The position numbers and the translations under genes were made by a program. Shown piece by piece: positions 23,375-34,554 of a DNA stretch of 64,000 bases. Numbering within the stretch: position 1 is the first letter of the stretch; every line of letters starts with the position of its first letter. The stretch is from Odobenus rosmarus divergens. Taxonomy: Eukaryota; Chordata; Mammalia; Carnivora; Odobenidae. The notes below the pieces were generated by a model. It was given only the letters and a program-made list of their open reading frames with translations. It was not told where the DNA came from and did no database searches. The stretch covers positions 3,594,005 through 3,658,004 of the forward strand of contig NW_004450464.1 of the NCBI RefSeq assembly GCF_000321225.1, read 5' to 3'.

Positions 23375-23545
23375 AGACAGCATGGTTCATTTAACTGACA
23401 CTGGACTAAGAATCAAGTTGCCCTGGGCCCCAGCTCTGTTACCTGGGCAAGTCATACATTTCAGGACTTCAGTAAACAGTGAAGTATAGATGAGATCATC
23501 TCAAAGTTTCTTGAAGCTCTAAAACTCTTTGTTCTGAATTAATTT
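23375..23545 (+). repeat. MIR-like repeat
   Basis: 'actggactaagaatcaagtt', 'tctgttacctgggcaagtca' and a terminal 'cttgaagctctaaaactctt' fit an MIR-type element. Confidence 0.6.
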
Positions 23546-23637
23546 CATGCTCTACATTCTTACTCATAACACTCTGGTAGATCACTGGAATTATATCCAT
23601 TTATCGTAAAAATGTCAAAATATCATAAGACATCAGC

Positions 23638-23652
23638 AAAAAAAAAAAAAAG
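23638..23652. repeat. Poly(A) tract
   Basis: A run of 15 A with no recognised element body beside it. Confidence 0.8.
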
Positions 23653-24529
23653 TGAACCCATGAAACCTGTTCATGTGGTCAGAGCCAAAGAGAATTCAAT
23701 TTGATATAAAGTCATTTTCCTCAAGTGCTATGTGGCAGGGATTCTGCTGAGTAGGGTATTTGAGCAGAGCACCTTGAGACCAGTGTCACAGAAAATATTC
23801 CTGCAAATAATTAATGGTGTGTGTATATATATTGCCAGTCACCCTGTTGGAGCCCAGCAGCCTCTCTGAGCGGATTAGTGGTCCTTACCCAGGTGCCCGA
23901 CCATTCCAATACATACTTTTCTCAATGATCATTATCCTGAAATAAATCCAAATTAAATTTTATGAACCAGGATTGAAATTGTGTGCCTTCAGTATTGAAC
24001 CTTCTAATAGCAGTTATTTTTATTGAAGTATTAAAGCAATTGGCTTGAGTCATCTTGGAAACACTGCCTTCATATTTCAAATATGGTTGGGAGGCTGTCA
24101 GCACATATTACCATGGATTGGAGATATTTGCTTGTTAAATGATTTTTACCAGGAAAAACCCATTATGGGAAACATCTTGTTTACAGGGTGTCCTGGGGAT
24201 AACAAAGAGAAAGCAACATGTTACATTGAATTATAGGAATAAAATCAGCTGATTCAGCTAATAGATTCAATAGAAATATGAGACATTATTTTGCAAGTCA
24301 AACACAACCACAACTTAATTTAACTGGCAGATTTCTACTGTAGGATGTAAATAGCAGGTAAAAAGATTCACTTGAAATGACAGTGGCCACTGAGTGTTAT
24401 TTCAACACTCTCATTCTGGCCCCCATTCTCAATGATTCTCCAAAAGCTATTTTCTCTGCCTCATCTACACAGAGAGAAAATAAAGCAGCAGCACTAAGCA
24501 TATTTGAGACAGTGGAAAGGGCAGAGGAG

Positions 24530-24745
24530 AGATTAAGGGAACAGGCATTGAGTGAGAGAGTTCTGGGTTCACCCTGGATGTGTGTGGACTTAGAGAAGGG
24601 GCTTAACTCCTGGGAGCCTCAGTGACCTCATCTGTAAAATGGAGACCATCATGTAGCTGGGGTTGTTGCAGAGTCAAATGTGATGACATAGAAGTAAAAC
24701 TTAGCAGGATGCCTGACACAGAGAAATTACTGAGTGAATGGAAAC
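24530..24745 (+). repeat. MIR SINE
   Basis: 'ttctgggttcaccctgg', 'gagcctcagtgacctcatct', 'gtaaaatggagaccatc' and 'ggttgttgcagagtcaaatg' follow MIR order to the 'gcctgacacagagaaattac' end. This is one of the better preserved MIRs here. Confidence 0.82.
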
Positions 24746-24876
24746 TGCACCACTGATAGCACAATTCAGCCTCAACTAATAGATCCTAGAAGGGTGAACA
24801 GATGGGAGACACTCCCTTTTCATACCGTATGTCATACACGTCCGATCTCTCACAATGGATTGCAAGTTTTGATGGC

Positions 24877-25105
24877 CTCAGAGATAGTATCTTTTTTTTT
24901 TTTTTTTAAGATTTTATCTATTTATTTGACAGAGAGAGAGCGCGCACAGGTAGGCGCCTGGCGCCTGGGTGGCTCAGACTGTTGAGCATCTGCCTTCGAC
25001 TCGGGTCATGATCCCAGCATCCTGGGATCTAGCCCCACATCAGGCTCCCTGCTCAGTGGGGAGTCTGCTTCTCCCTCTGCCTGCCACTCTCAGAGATAGT
25101 ATCTT
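24877..25105 (-). mobile_element. Can-SINE with inverted 5' half
   Basis: Identical 17-base direct repeats ('ctcagagatagtatctt') at 24,877-24,893 and 25,089-25,105 bracket one insertion made of two opposite parts. At left, 24,894 to about 24,950 is the SINE 3' end on the minus strand (poly-T, 'aagattttatctatttattt', 'gacagagagagag'). At right, about 24,959-25,088 is the tRNA-like SINE 5' half on the plus strand. The SINE 5' tip lies at the internal junction and an internal CT-rich position touches the flank. That is the arrangement expected from twin priming. Confidence 0.93.
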
Positions 25106-25109
25106 AATC

Positions 25110-26095
25110 GTCTTCACCATCTTTATATGTTTCTCCCCTGCATAGTGTGGGAACTCGAAAAACTTGGCTATGAATGGAATGAATGAAAGAAAAAGAATGA
25201 ATGCACAAAGGGAGCCTCGAAGTCCCCCAAGAGGGCCCCATGGAGACAGGATCTGTGAAGAAGGCATCTGAGAAAGCCAGTACAGATGACCTGTTTGTCC
25301 AGGAAAAGCTGCGAGATAGGTTGTTATTGGCCGTAGAAATTGGACTTACGGCAATAAAGACAGAACCTGGGTCCAAGGCATTCCCTCAGCACACTGTATT
25401 CACATGTACCCCTGTTGTGCCTTTAGAGAATGACATAGTAAGACAGCATGAAGTCCGATGGTTCGAACCTTGAGTAGCACTGAACATCCATTCAGAATAA
25501 TTAGAGGAGAGTGACATCTGGTCCGAATGAGGGTCAGAATGCTGTGAACAAGCCAGCACATTTGGACTCGTGATGTTCCCTGCTGAGAGACCAAGCCCTG
25601 TGTGTCTCACTCTGACTTAGAATTTTAGAGACAGATGTTTAGCAGGAGGATAAAAAGGTCTTAGCTTCTTTGACCCTCTGGAGAAGAAATAGCCAGAAAG
25701 GTTAGCATGTCACAGTTGGCCAAACTTGAAGTGATTGCTCCCTCCCAGCATACTTTGTACTTTGGCCATGGTGCTTCACATGTTGTGCCTCTTCTGGGAG
25801 TTTTCTGTGGGTGTTTTCTATTCATGCTAGACTGAAACCTCCAAGACTGGAGATCTTTCTAAATGTCATGTCACCCAACATGCTGCCCTGTTCCCAGTAA
25901 TCTCTCAAAATAGAAGTATAGTTTGGAGTAACAGGAAGCACATGGACCTCAGAATCCCAGATACCTGTCAAAACCCCCTTCCCAGTAGCTTTCCAATAGT
26001 TTCCTCCCCGTCTCAAAGAACCAGCCTCCGAAGTAGCTGAAGTATCATTCTGGTGCCCTTTCCCTTCACGCCACAAATCCAGCCAATCACTTCCG
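25110..26095. other. Unassigned DNA
   Basis: About 1 kb, comparatively less AT-rich. Overlapping open frames exist on both strands (for example 25,201-25,473 plus) but none has recognisable domain sequence, so they are not called. Confidence 0.35.
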
Positions 26096-26099
26096 GTCA

Positions 26100-26475
26100 A
26101 TTGTGTTCTCTCAGCAGCTCTGGAATTGGTTCTTTTAATTCCATCTGCCATTTGCCTAATTCACACCACCAGCATTTCTTGCCTGTGTCATTGCAAAAGC
26201 CTCCTCACCTCTCTAGACCACTCTGTTTTTCAGCCAGCACAATCATTTGCTATCTCAAATCTGACCATCTCTTTCCCTTTAGTTCTCTGTGAAATCTAAA
26301 CCATTTTGTGTGTCTTACAAGTCCCTTCTTGTTCTGGATCCTGCTTCCCTTTCCAGCTTCACTTCTCACCTCAACCTCACCCCCTCCACAGACATACTGA
26401 GATAGTCTTAGTTCCTTGAATATGGCATAATTTTTCCATTTGCGGTCTTTTATCCTATTCACCTGGGACATTTTT
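26100..26475 (+). repeat. L2 LINE fragment (3' ORF region)
   Basis: The order of segments follows the L2 consensus. It includes 'ttgcaaaagcctcctcacct', 'tctcaaatctgaccatctct', 'tgtgaaatctaaaccatttt' and 'tcttacaagtcccttcttgt'. The rest is 'tctggatcctgcttcccttt' and 'gttccttgaatatggcataa'. Coding capacity is lost. Confidence 0.78.
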
Positions 26476-26519
26476 CCCTCCATGATCTCTGTTCCCATTC
26501 TCCTTTTTCTCCCTTCTTC

Positions 26520-28125
26520 TAGGAAGAATTCTTTGACATCCCCACTCCCAGAAAAGCTGGTTTAGCTGCTGCTTTTAAGCACCACAACCTTGGGGGACCA
26601 CCATGGATCAGGGATTTTTTTTTTCCTAGATGAAGAGATATCTAAGTTGAAATACAAAGGATGAGTAGGATCCAATGAAACAGATATAGAGAAATGAGTA
26701 GATACATGCAAAAAAAAAACTGTTGAATCAGTGAAAAACAAGTTAATGAATAAATGAAAACAGTTTTGAGAAGAATTGCCTATAGAACATGTCACTGAGA
26801 CCCCAATGTTCTGTTGACAGTGCATGGTAAAATATCCAAATATAAAATCTTCCATTGGTTTTCTCCTTTTCCAGGAAGCTCAGAGCATTTTTCAATATCT
26901 TATGATAGCTTATTTCATAGCATAATGAAACCAAAACTGCCCAGCCTTATAGATGGAACCACATCAAGTCAAGGGGCATCGCCAAGAAGTAAAGTAGAGG
27001 CATGGTTGGTCAGAGCTTACTGGATGGTCTAATGCTGACTCTTTTACCCCTAGAAAGCCTTTGCGAAAATGAAATATATCAGGAAATGAGGACATTTAAG
27101 AATGGCAGGCAGCAGAAATATATATTTCAGGTAGCTGAAAGAATTGTTCTCTGTGAAAAGATCGGTCATAAACTGAACAATAGGGATAATGTTAAGCCCT
27201 TTTATGTCGGTTTGCCTTGATGCCCTATTCATTGAAAGCTATCCTGATGTTATGTTTTCCTAATCTCGTGGCTTCTCTCATAACTGAGCAGGATGCTATA
27301 GAAGCTGATGTTTGAAGGGCCCTGGTGAACCAGAGTGCTTTTGCCACACAATAAATATAAATGGTTGTTTGGTCTTAACAGTGTTTTCTTTTGGTGTCTG
27401 AAAACCAAAACAAAAGAGAAGAAGCCAATAAACCCTGGACGTTCTGGAGACTGCAGATTACCAGCATGAATTCGGAGCCCTATGAAGGCAAACAGGTTAT
27501 TATAGCAGCCAGTGTTGCCCATGTAGACAGACTAGAGTACCTCCGTGACATTTCCAGAGACTTCCTTTAAAAGAGCATCCACTAGGAAACCCAAGTCACA
27601 AAATAATGGCTGTAGAATTATAAAACAGTATGTGCATTATGGATATGCACACAAAGAACAAAAATGTCTGTTATCCCTAGTGCAGGATAAATGACGTGAA
27701 GTCCAGTGGAAAGAGAAGTATTATAGGGTCAATTGTATGACATAATTCATTTGCTATAGACAGCCCCCTTTCCTTTTCCCTCTTTCTTTTATTCCTTTCT
27801 CCTTCTATCGACTCTCTTTTCCTCCATTCATTGAAAAAGGATGAGCATGGAACAGAGCAATCTACAGGAGCTTGCTTTGAATTCAGATTCTGGGGTGATC
27901 AAAGGCTCACAGTCCACCAAATAAATCCCAATAATGCCGCCATTGTCACTGGAGAGCAGCCCCAGAAGGAGAAGGGTTGATGAGTTTCAGAGACCCTTAG
28001 AACATCCCCTGGGCTTTAGTCAGAATTACAACGTCAATCAAGTTCATTCCTTTCCCAGCCTCCTTTTCTTACCCAAGAATCGATTAGTGTTACTTGGATG
28101 TCTAAAGTCCCCGAGTTACTATGGA
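26520..28125. other. Unassigned DNA
   Basis: About 1.6 kb with no repeat I can name and no convincing exon. The 114-residue frame at 27,934-28,278 overlaps an MIR at its end and shows no domain. Confidence 0.35.
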
Positions 28126-28129
28126 AGAC

Positions 28130-28260
28130 TAGTGAGTGGATTAGATTTGGAGACACATAGACATGTGTTTGAGCCCAGTCCAGTCCATCGTTACTTGGGC
28201 AATCTTGGGCAAGTCACTTATATGTGCTGCTTCTCAGTTTCCCAACCTATAAATAGAAAG
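28130..28260 (+). repeat. MIR SINE
   Basis: 'gttacttgggcaatcttggg' with 'caagtcacttatatgtgctg' and 'ctcagtttcccaacctataa' give the MIR core. Confidence 0.72.
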
Positions 28261-28779
28261 TCATTCATTCACTCATAAAACAGTTTGGAAAGCTTAGTAC
28301 TATATATAGGGCTAGAGTTGGATTTTTAATGGTAAAAAAATTTCCTCCAATGGTAGGTAACTAAGGTCAATACATAAAATAAGAAGAGCATTACTGAGAT
28401 GAAGTTAAAGGAGAAAAAAATATATGAAGCATCCAATACATTGGTTGCTTTGTTGTTGGCACTTAAGACATATTCCTACATCTTCAGGCCTGCTTTTCTT
28501 TCCCGAAATGATCCTATTCCCCTATGGAAATTAAAACTCCCATCCTTTCAATGACATGATCCTCATTAAGGTATCAATCTGATTTTCTAATTAAACAACA
28601 GAAATTTGCTTAAGGGGAATTTATGTTCTCCCCAAAATTTACTATTTTAAAACTGGAGCTTTTTAATTCTAATGGAACTCAAATCAAGTCAACCAGTAAT
28701 TACTAAGCATCTACTATGCTTTAAGTCATATGGAAGATGCAGCCCCCTTCTCCAGGGGTGCCACAACCTGTATGATTTG

Positions 28780-29250
28780 TGAAAATAATATACCCACATA
28801 TTAACAAAGCATTTTAAAAGCAACGGAAGTTTTAAATGATTGACATTAGAAGGGGCCTTACAAGACCTTACGTAAATTCAAATGGATTATGTGCTATGCA
28901 GCTACTGGTAGATTAAGAGTTCCAAGAAAGGAGAAATCATTTTCTTGGTGGAAAATATGAGGGAGACAAAGTAGAGCTTAGTGAACATCACCACCTCCTG
29001 AACTGCTCATCCACCAGCAAATTGCCTTCGTTTTGCCCTCATTAATATTCATCAAAGAAGCCAAATTCCATTCACCAATTCTCTCCTCACCTTGTACATA
29101 GTTTAACATCCTTTGCTTAGTAAAGCAAAGATCATCATTATCATCAATGAGAGCAAATACTGAAAACACGAAAGCTAAGTTGAGTCTCAGAAAATTAGTG
29201 AATTACGAATCTGTGCATTTTGGAGGCACTCTTGTATGTAAACACGAGGT
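28780..29250. other. Unassigned DNA
   Basis: No element or exon was recognised. A weak L2-like segment lies just before it (about 28,690-28,770: 'actaagcatctactatgctt'). Confidence 0.35.
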
Positions 29251-29254
29251 CTGA

Positions 29255-29420
29255 TAAACAGCACTGTCTTTGCAAAGCCTATGAATATATCATAACTTAC
29301 TTGATCGTCTCAGCAACTCTGAAAATAGGAAAAGATGAAGAAGGTTGACTTTCCCAAGACCACCCAACTGGTAGCCGGTGGATGCGGGATCAACCCAAAG
29401 CATGTGTCCTACCACTTAAA
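29255..29420 (-). repeat. MIR, antisense, adjacent to a SINE insertion
   Basis: 'cgtctcagcaactctgaaaa' and 'ttgactttcccaagaccacc', with 'gcgggatcaacccaaagca', fit the reverse-complement MIR. The Can-SINE at 29,434 inserted at its right edge. Confidence 0.6.
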
Positions 29421-29433
29421 AACATCATGTCAG

Positions 29434-29633
29434 GGGCGCCTGGGTGGCTCAGTCATTAAGCGTCTGCCTTCGGCTCAGGTCATGATCCCAGGGTCCTGGG
29501 ATCGAGCCCCACATCGGGCTCCCTGCCCAGTGGGAAGCCTGCTTCTCCTTCTCCCACTTCCCCTGCTTGTGTTCCCTCTCTCGCTGTGTCTCTCTCTGTC
29601 AAATAAATAAATAAAATCTTAAAAATAAATGAA

Positions 29634-29662
<29 letters not shown>
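29434..29662 (+). mobile_element. Can-SINE (SINEC) with long (AAAT)n tail
   Basis: The head 'gggcgcctgggtggctcag' and a body close to consensus precede a tail of more than ten AAAT units. The perfect 13-base duplication 'aacatcatgtcag' is at 29,421-29,433 and 29,663-29,675. The near-consensus body suggests a fairly young copy. Confidence 0.98.
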
Positions 29663-29664
<2 letters not shown>

Positions 29665-29766
29665 CATCATGTCAGAGAAAAAAAAATTACCATGTTATTT
29701 GTTAAAAATTGATAGTCACAAAGGGGAATAGCCTGTAATAACACAGGGAGCCAGTGTAGACTAGAT

Positions 29767-29940
29767 CCTTGCTACTCAAAATGTGGCCCAGAGGTTGGCA
29801 GTATTGGCATCACCCAGGAGCTTCAGCTTAATGGAGAGACTTGGCCCCACCCCAGACTTCCTGAATCAGGAGCCACAGTTTAACAAGATCCATGCATTAA
29901 GATCTGTGCATTAGGTCCAAGACACACCTATCTAGGAAGT
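29767..29940. mobile_element. MER5-type hAT non-autonomous DNA transposon
   Basis: 'ccttgctactcaaaatgtgg', 'ggcatcacccaggagcttca', 'ggccccaccccagacttcct', 'tgaatcaggagccacagttt' and 'aacaagatccatgcattaag' follow the MER5A/B consensus order. The terminal inverted repeats are eroded. Confidence 0.75.
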
Positions 29941-29959
29941 TTTCACATCTCCAAACTGG

Positions 29960-30610
29960 ACACAACATAATTCATAAAATTGTACAGATTAATTAATATA
30001 TAAAAATGCACTTTTTCTATTAAAAGGAACTATATAAATGTAAGACTATAAAAATAATAATTGATCTCATTTCTACTAACTCGGCCGTTCATATTAGCAT
30101 TTTGTCTTCCAATTGCATATAAATAACACACATAGCTCTGGGGAATTTAAAGGCAATCAAACTAGACTCAGTTCAGCTGTAACACTTACCCCAGATGAGA
30201 TAATAAATGTGTCTTAAGGTGCCAACTTAACAAATTTCCCCTGATGCACATCGTAGTTAACTAATTATAAAAGGATCTCTTAATTTTGGAGTTTTTTTCT
30301 GCAGATGATCTATTTTAAATAGCATTGTTTGTAGGCCAATAAGAAAGGCCAATTTTAAAAATATTATGAACTATGAAAATATGCCTTTTAAAATTGCAGA
30401 CTTTCTCCTGTGTTCATACTTTTTTGCCTTATATTTATAAGGCAAAAGTTTTAGATCTTAAAGTCCTGAAACATAAACAGCATGGAAGTTGGTAAGAGGC
30501 TGTATGGAGGCCCAGAGCCTGGCATGCTGGCTCTTGATTTGGTTCTCCTCCTTCCCGCCATGGGCACCAGCTGGGTTAACACACACCATGACGGTAATGG
30601 AATTTTCGTT
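29960..30610. other. Unassigned DNA with a small palindrome
   Basis: No element was recognised except a 12-base perfect inverted repeat at 30,422-30,447, listed separately. Confidence 0.35.
30422..30447. repeat. 12-bp perfect inverted repeat
   Basis: 'ttttgccttata' (30,422-30,433) and 'tataaggcaaaa' (30,436-30,447) are exact reverse complements around two bases. On either strand this could form a tight hairpin. Confidence 0.85.
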
Positions 30611-30619
30611 CTTTTTTTT

Positions 30620-31555
30620 TTTGTAAAGATTTTCTATTTTTTAAAGTTTTATTATTGAAGTATAGTCAACATGAAATGTTATATTACTTTCAGGTGTACA
30701 ACATAGTGATTCGACAAGTCTATACATTACTCAGTGTTCATCGCTCTAAGTGTAGTCACACCTGTCCCCATGCAACATTACTACAGTAGCTTGACTATAT
30801 TCCCCATGCCATGCTTTCCATCTCTGTGACTTAGTTATTTTATAACGGGAAGTTCGTACCTTTTGATCCCCTTTGGCCCATTCCCCCATCCTCTCCCCTC
30901 TGACAACCACCACTTTGTTCGCTGTATTTGTGAGTCCATTTCTGTTTTGTGTTTGCTTGTTTTGTTTTCTAGATTCCACATATAATTGAAATCATATGCT
31001 ATTTGTCTTTCTCTCTGACTTATTTCACTTAGCATAAGGCACTCTAGGTCCATCCATGTTGGCAAAATCTCAATCTTTATGGCCAAGTAATATTTCATTG
31101 TGTATGTATACCACACCTTCTTTATCCATTCATCGATCAGTGGACACTTAGGTTGTTACCATATCTTGGCTATTGTAAGTAAGGCTGCAATAAACAGAGA
31201 GGTGCATATATCTTTCGAATTAGTGTTTTATTTTCTTTGCATTAATACCCAGTGGTAGAATTACTGGATCATGTTATTTCTATTTTTAATATTTTGAAGA
31301 ACCCCCCATCCTGTTTTCCGCAGCGGCTGCACCAGTGTGCATTCCCAGCCACAGTGCACGAGGGTTCCCTTGCCTCCACATCCTCGCCAGCACTTGTCAT
31401 TTCTTGTCTTTTCCGTACTAGCCATTCTGAATGGTGGGAGGTGATACCTCACTGTGGTTTAGATTTACATTCCCCTGATAATGAGTGATGTTTAACACCT
31501 TTTCATGTGCCTACTGGCCACCTGTATCTTCTTTAGAGAAATGTCCGGTCAGGTT
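30620..31555 (-). mobile_element. LINE-1 (L1M-type) 3' end with ORF2 C-terminus, antisense
   Basis: About 0.94 kb of L1 on the minus strand. The left edge is T-rich and is followed by the 3' UTR. From about 30,835 to 31,480 the minus strand shows the ORF2 C-terminal region, with MWYTYTMKYYLAIK (from 31,116) and a preceding CWRGCGGKGTLVHC block (about 31,400). The frames are shifted between the blocks, so it is a dead copy. The right edge fades after 'tttagagaaatgtccggtca'. I could not find a clear target-site duplication, which suits an older element. Confidence 0.92.
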
Positions 31556-31589
31556 CTTCGATGGCATGCCTTGATGTTTTCATAGAGCA

Positions 31590-31745
31590 AGAGGCCATGG
31601 GCCATGGAATCAAACTACCTGGAAGTCCCAGTTTTGCTCATTTTAAGCTTGGGTCCTTGTATAGATCACTGCCCTCCCCCACCTCAGTTTCACAGTCTGA
31701 AAGATGGGCACCAGAAACAATGGTATTCAAAAGACATAGAGGGGA
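31590..31745 (+). repeat. MIR SINE
   Basis: 'gggccatggaatcaaactac', 'cttgtatagatcactgccct' and 'cctcagtttcacagtctgaa' with 'agatgggcacc' give a decayed MIR. Confidence 0.62.
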
Positions 31746-31944
31746 GTTTTAAAGTCTGCTTTTGAAGATGGCCTGTAAGGCCTTTGATTTATTTCCAAGG
31801 TTTTAAAGATCATGTCTACATTGATAATCAAACCCAAATCATTTTCCCATTCTTTTAAGGTATTTCTCCTCTGTGCCCTACCTCATTTTATTCACTAAAA
31901 CTCTCTGCAGATATTCAAAAAAAGTAGTAATAATACTTAATAAT

Positions 31945-32147
31945 GGGGCACCTGGGTGGCTCAGTCAGTTAAGCATCTGCCTTCAGCTCAGGTCATGATC
32001 CCTGGTCCTAGGATAGAGCCCCATGTCAGGCTCCCTGCTTGGTAGGGAAGCCTGCTTCTCCCTTTCCCTCTGCTGCTCCCCCTGCTTATACTTTCTTTCA
32101 TGCTCTCTCCCTCTCTCTGTCAAATAAATAAATAAAATCTTTAAAAA
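31945..32147 (+). mobile_element. Can-SINE (SINEC)
   Basis: Head 'ggggcacctgggtggctcag', standard body, CT-rich middle and AAAT tail. The duplication 'aatacttaataat' (31,932-31,944) matches 'aatacttaacaat' (32,148-32,160) at 12 of 13 positions. Confidence 0.97.
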
Positions 32148-32439
32148 AATACTTAACAATCTCTCACTGTATTCTTCTCTGCCCCCTCCTATCCCTCAAA
32201 CGCTGGCATCAGCACTGGTCCTTTAGCCCACCTCCCAGGCATTCCCCTATAATTTCTGCCTCCTAACAACAGACTTTGCCTCTGAGGTTCAACTTCCCTT
32301 TTGAATACCAGTATTCATCAATTCACCTACCTACTGGCTCTGGCCACTGCATGAACTTCCTCTGGCCTCCCTCTGCCCTGCTCCTCCTCTTCCTTTTCTC
32401 CAGTTTTCTGTTAATGGCCACACCACCCTTCTCATGACT

Positions 32440-32965
32440 CGGCCAGAAATCTAGGTACCAGCTGGTTTTTCTCTCCCTTCTCTCCTAAATACTGTTGAGC
32501 ATGACAAGCTGTAGGTTCTGCCATAGAAACATCTCAGATCGCCCTCTTCCCTTCTCACTCTTTCATGGAAGCCATCCTTAATTCTCACATACGTAACAAT
32601 GCCTTTCTCTCCGCCTCCAGCCTTGCCTCCTCCTAAAACTTTAAAGAGCCCAAAGTGAACATTCATGCTTGATCAAATGAGGATCTCTAGGCCGAAGGAA
32701 TTTAATTCAGTGCAGGCTGGGGGTGAATTTGACTTTAATAAAAACCTCCTGAGACCCCAGTGCAAGTCAGACTTGGAATCTGATCTGAACCATTCTCTAC
32801 TGTGAAAGGGCGATCAATCATGTCACTTCTCGGCTTCAAACTGTTCAGTGACTCACCTTCACTTCTAGGATAAAGTCCAAAGTTCTTAACATGGACATTT
32901 GCCATCTGTCCTCTGCCACCCTTTCTACCCATGTCTTCTGCCAGACCCCTAACCCCTGTTGACAG
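32440..32965 (+). repeat. L2 LINE fragment
   Basis: The right part is clear: 'gatcaatcatgtcacttctc', 'ggcttcaaactgttcagtga', 'taggataaagtccaaagttc' and 'taacatggacatttgccatc' follow the L2 consensus. The left part (32,440-32,760) fits the upstream L2 segment more loosely. Confidence 0.7.
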
Positions 32966-32985
32966 TTTGAAGGAGTATCCCCTGT

Positions 32986-33208
32986 GGGGCACCAGGTGGC
33001 TCAGTCAGTTAAGTGGCCACCTCTTGATTTCAGCTCAGGTCATGATCTCAGGGTCCTGGGATTGAGCCCCACATTCGAGTCCACACTCAATGGGGAGTGT
33101 GCTTGAGGATTCTCTCCCTCTCCCTCTCCCTCTGCCGCTCCCCCTGCTCGTGTGTGCTCTCTCTCTCTCTCTCTCAAATAAATAAATCTTTAAAAAGAAA
33201 GAAAGAAA
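32986..33208 (+). mobile_element. Can-SINE, older-looking variant
   Basis: The head 'ggggcaccaggtggctcag' lacks bases of the usual 'cctgggtgg'. The body carries 'ggccacctcttgatttcag'. A strong CT tract and an A-rich GAAA tail follow. No exact target-site duplication was found. Confidence 0.92.
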
Positions 33209-33264
33209 TCACCTGCAAAGAGATACTGGAGCTCGGAGAAGTGGAGGGAAAAGAGACAAGGAAG

Positions 33265-33425
33265 GGACTTACTATTTATTGAAAACATGCTTAGCATTAG
33301 CTCCTTCAATCTCCACAAGTGTTACCATCACCATTTAAAGGATGTGAATTTGTAAGCCCAAAGAAGTACATTAGCATGCCTAGGCCACTTGGGCAGTGAC
33401 AGAGTTGGGAATAAACCCTAGATGG
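33265..33425 (-). repeat. MIR, antisense
   Basis: 'ttactatttattgaaaacat', 'ccttcaatctccacaagtgt', 'accatcaccatttaaaggat' and 'gtgacagagttgggaataaa' follow reverse-complement MIR order. Confidence 0.68.
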
Positions 33426-33429
33426 TCAA

Positions 33430-34220
33430 ATGTCAAGACATCTTTGACTTTTCCACATTCCTGCCATGGGAAATACTTCTGAAAAATGGATGATGCCAAA
33501 CTACATGCTACGGTATAGATGGCCAAATGAAACAGGGTAGCCCTAAGTAAGACAAGTTCTAACATTGCTGTGGACTGCTGAGAAGCCAGCGAAGAGACTA
33601 GGGGATCAACAGTCATGAGGCAAGGATACCTGTTGAGCAGATACTTCAGGAAGATCATGCATGTCAGAGAACAAGATAGAGATCTAGATGTGCACATAGA
33701 GGTGGATGTGGGTAGTGCAGATGCTGCTTATATGGTCCAGTGGGTACCCCTGTAGAGAACCAGTAGTAATCGCAGTCTTATGGTATCTACCCAACCACAC
33801 CCGGGCCCAGAATGTGCTAGTACTGATGGTTACACCTTGGTGACAAAAGTTCTGGCATCTGCTCAGTTGCTACAAAGGCCTCCACTTCATCAGGCTGCTC
33901 AAATCATATTTGTTCCAGGACAGATGGGTGCGGGACTCAGTGTCAATGCCAAGTAATTTGACTAAAGCAGTATGTATGCCTATTTATATTCAGACCCATG
34001 CCCAGAAGCTCCCAGAGGTGTGATAGAGTGTTTCTTCTCAAATGGACATAAAATATACATGGTTCTCATATTAGCTACTGCGTATTTTTCTGGTGCCTAT
34101 CCCTGATTGATAGCCATGGGTCCAAGTAATTAGGAGAGCACTGGGGCAAGAGACTATGGTTAACATTTCATATCCTCAGACTAGTGAGATCTTTTCCAGG
34201 CCTTGGTTAAATCAGTTTTA
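33430..34220. other. Unassigned DNA, possibly a decayed repeat
   Basis: About 0.8 kb with a moderate GC level and no LINE or SINE signature. It has the feel of a decayed endogenous-retrovirus internal region, but I saw no motif that proves it, so it is left unclassified. Confidence 0.3.
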
Positions 34221-34334
34221 TTCAATTCACCTCTAAAAGCCTGCCTACCTTGATTGCCTACTAAATGCAAGGAACTGTGCTGGCATCTATGGGGCAGGCA
34301 TGGACATGGGGTGGTAGTCAGAAAGACTGAAGTG

Positions 34335-34530
34335 TGTAGTGGCTAAGCAGGCCAAAAAATATCCTGAGGCCAGACTCCTGGGTTTGAATCTCAGTCCTGC
34401 CCCTCTCTAAATGGGTGACTTTGAGCAAGGTTATTTTGCCTTCCTGGTTGTAGCCTTCTCATCTATGAAATGGGGATCTATCCCTTCTTCCTAGGATTAC
34501 TTAAAGGATTAAATAAATTAATGTCTATGA
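34335..34530 (+). repeat. MIR SINE
   Basis: 'gactcctgggtttgaatctc', 'gactttgagcaaggttattt', 'catctatgaaatggggatct' and 'acttaaaggattaaataaat' are MIR segments in order. Confidence 0.85.
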
Positions 34531-34554
34531 AACTGTAATTAGAATCCCAGCCTT

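Noticed and set aside
25201..25473. 90-residue plus frame with a protein-like look
   Set aside because: An equally long frame exists on the opposite strand. No recognisable motif or splice sites were found.
27934..28278. 114-residue plus frame
   Set aside because: Its 3' part is MIR sequence and no domain is visible.
33430..34220. Possible endogenous retrovirus internal region
   Set aside because: No primer-binding site, LTR boundary or conserved retroviral motif could be identified, so it is left unclassified.
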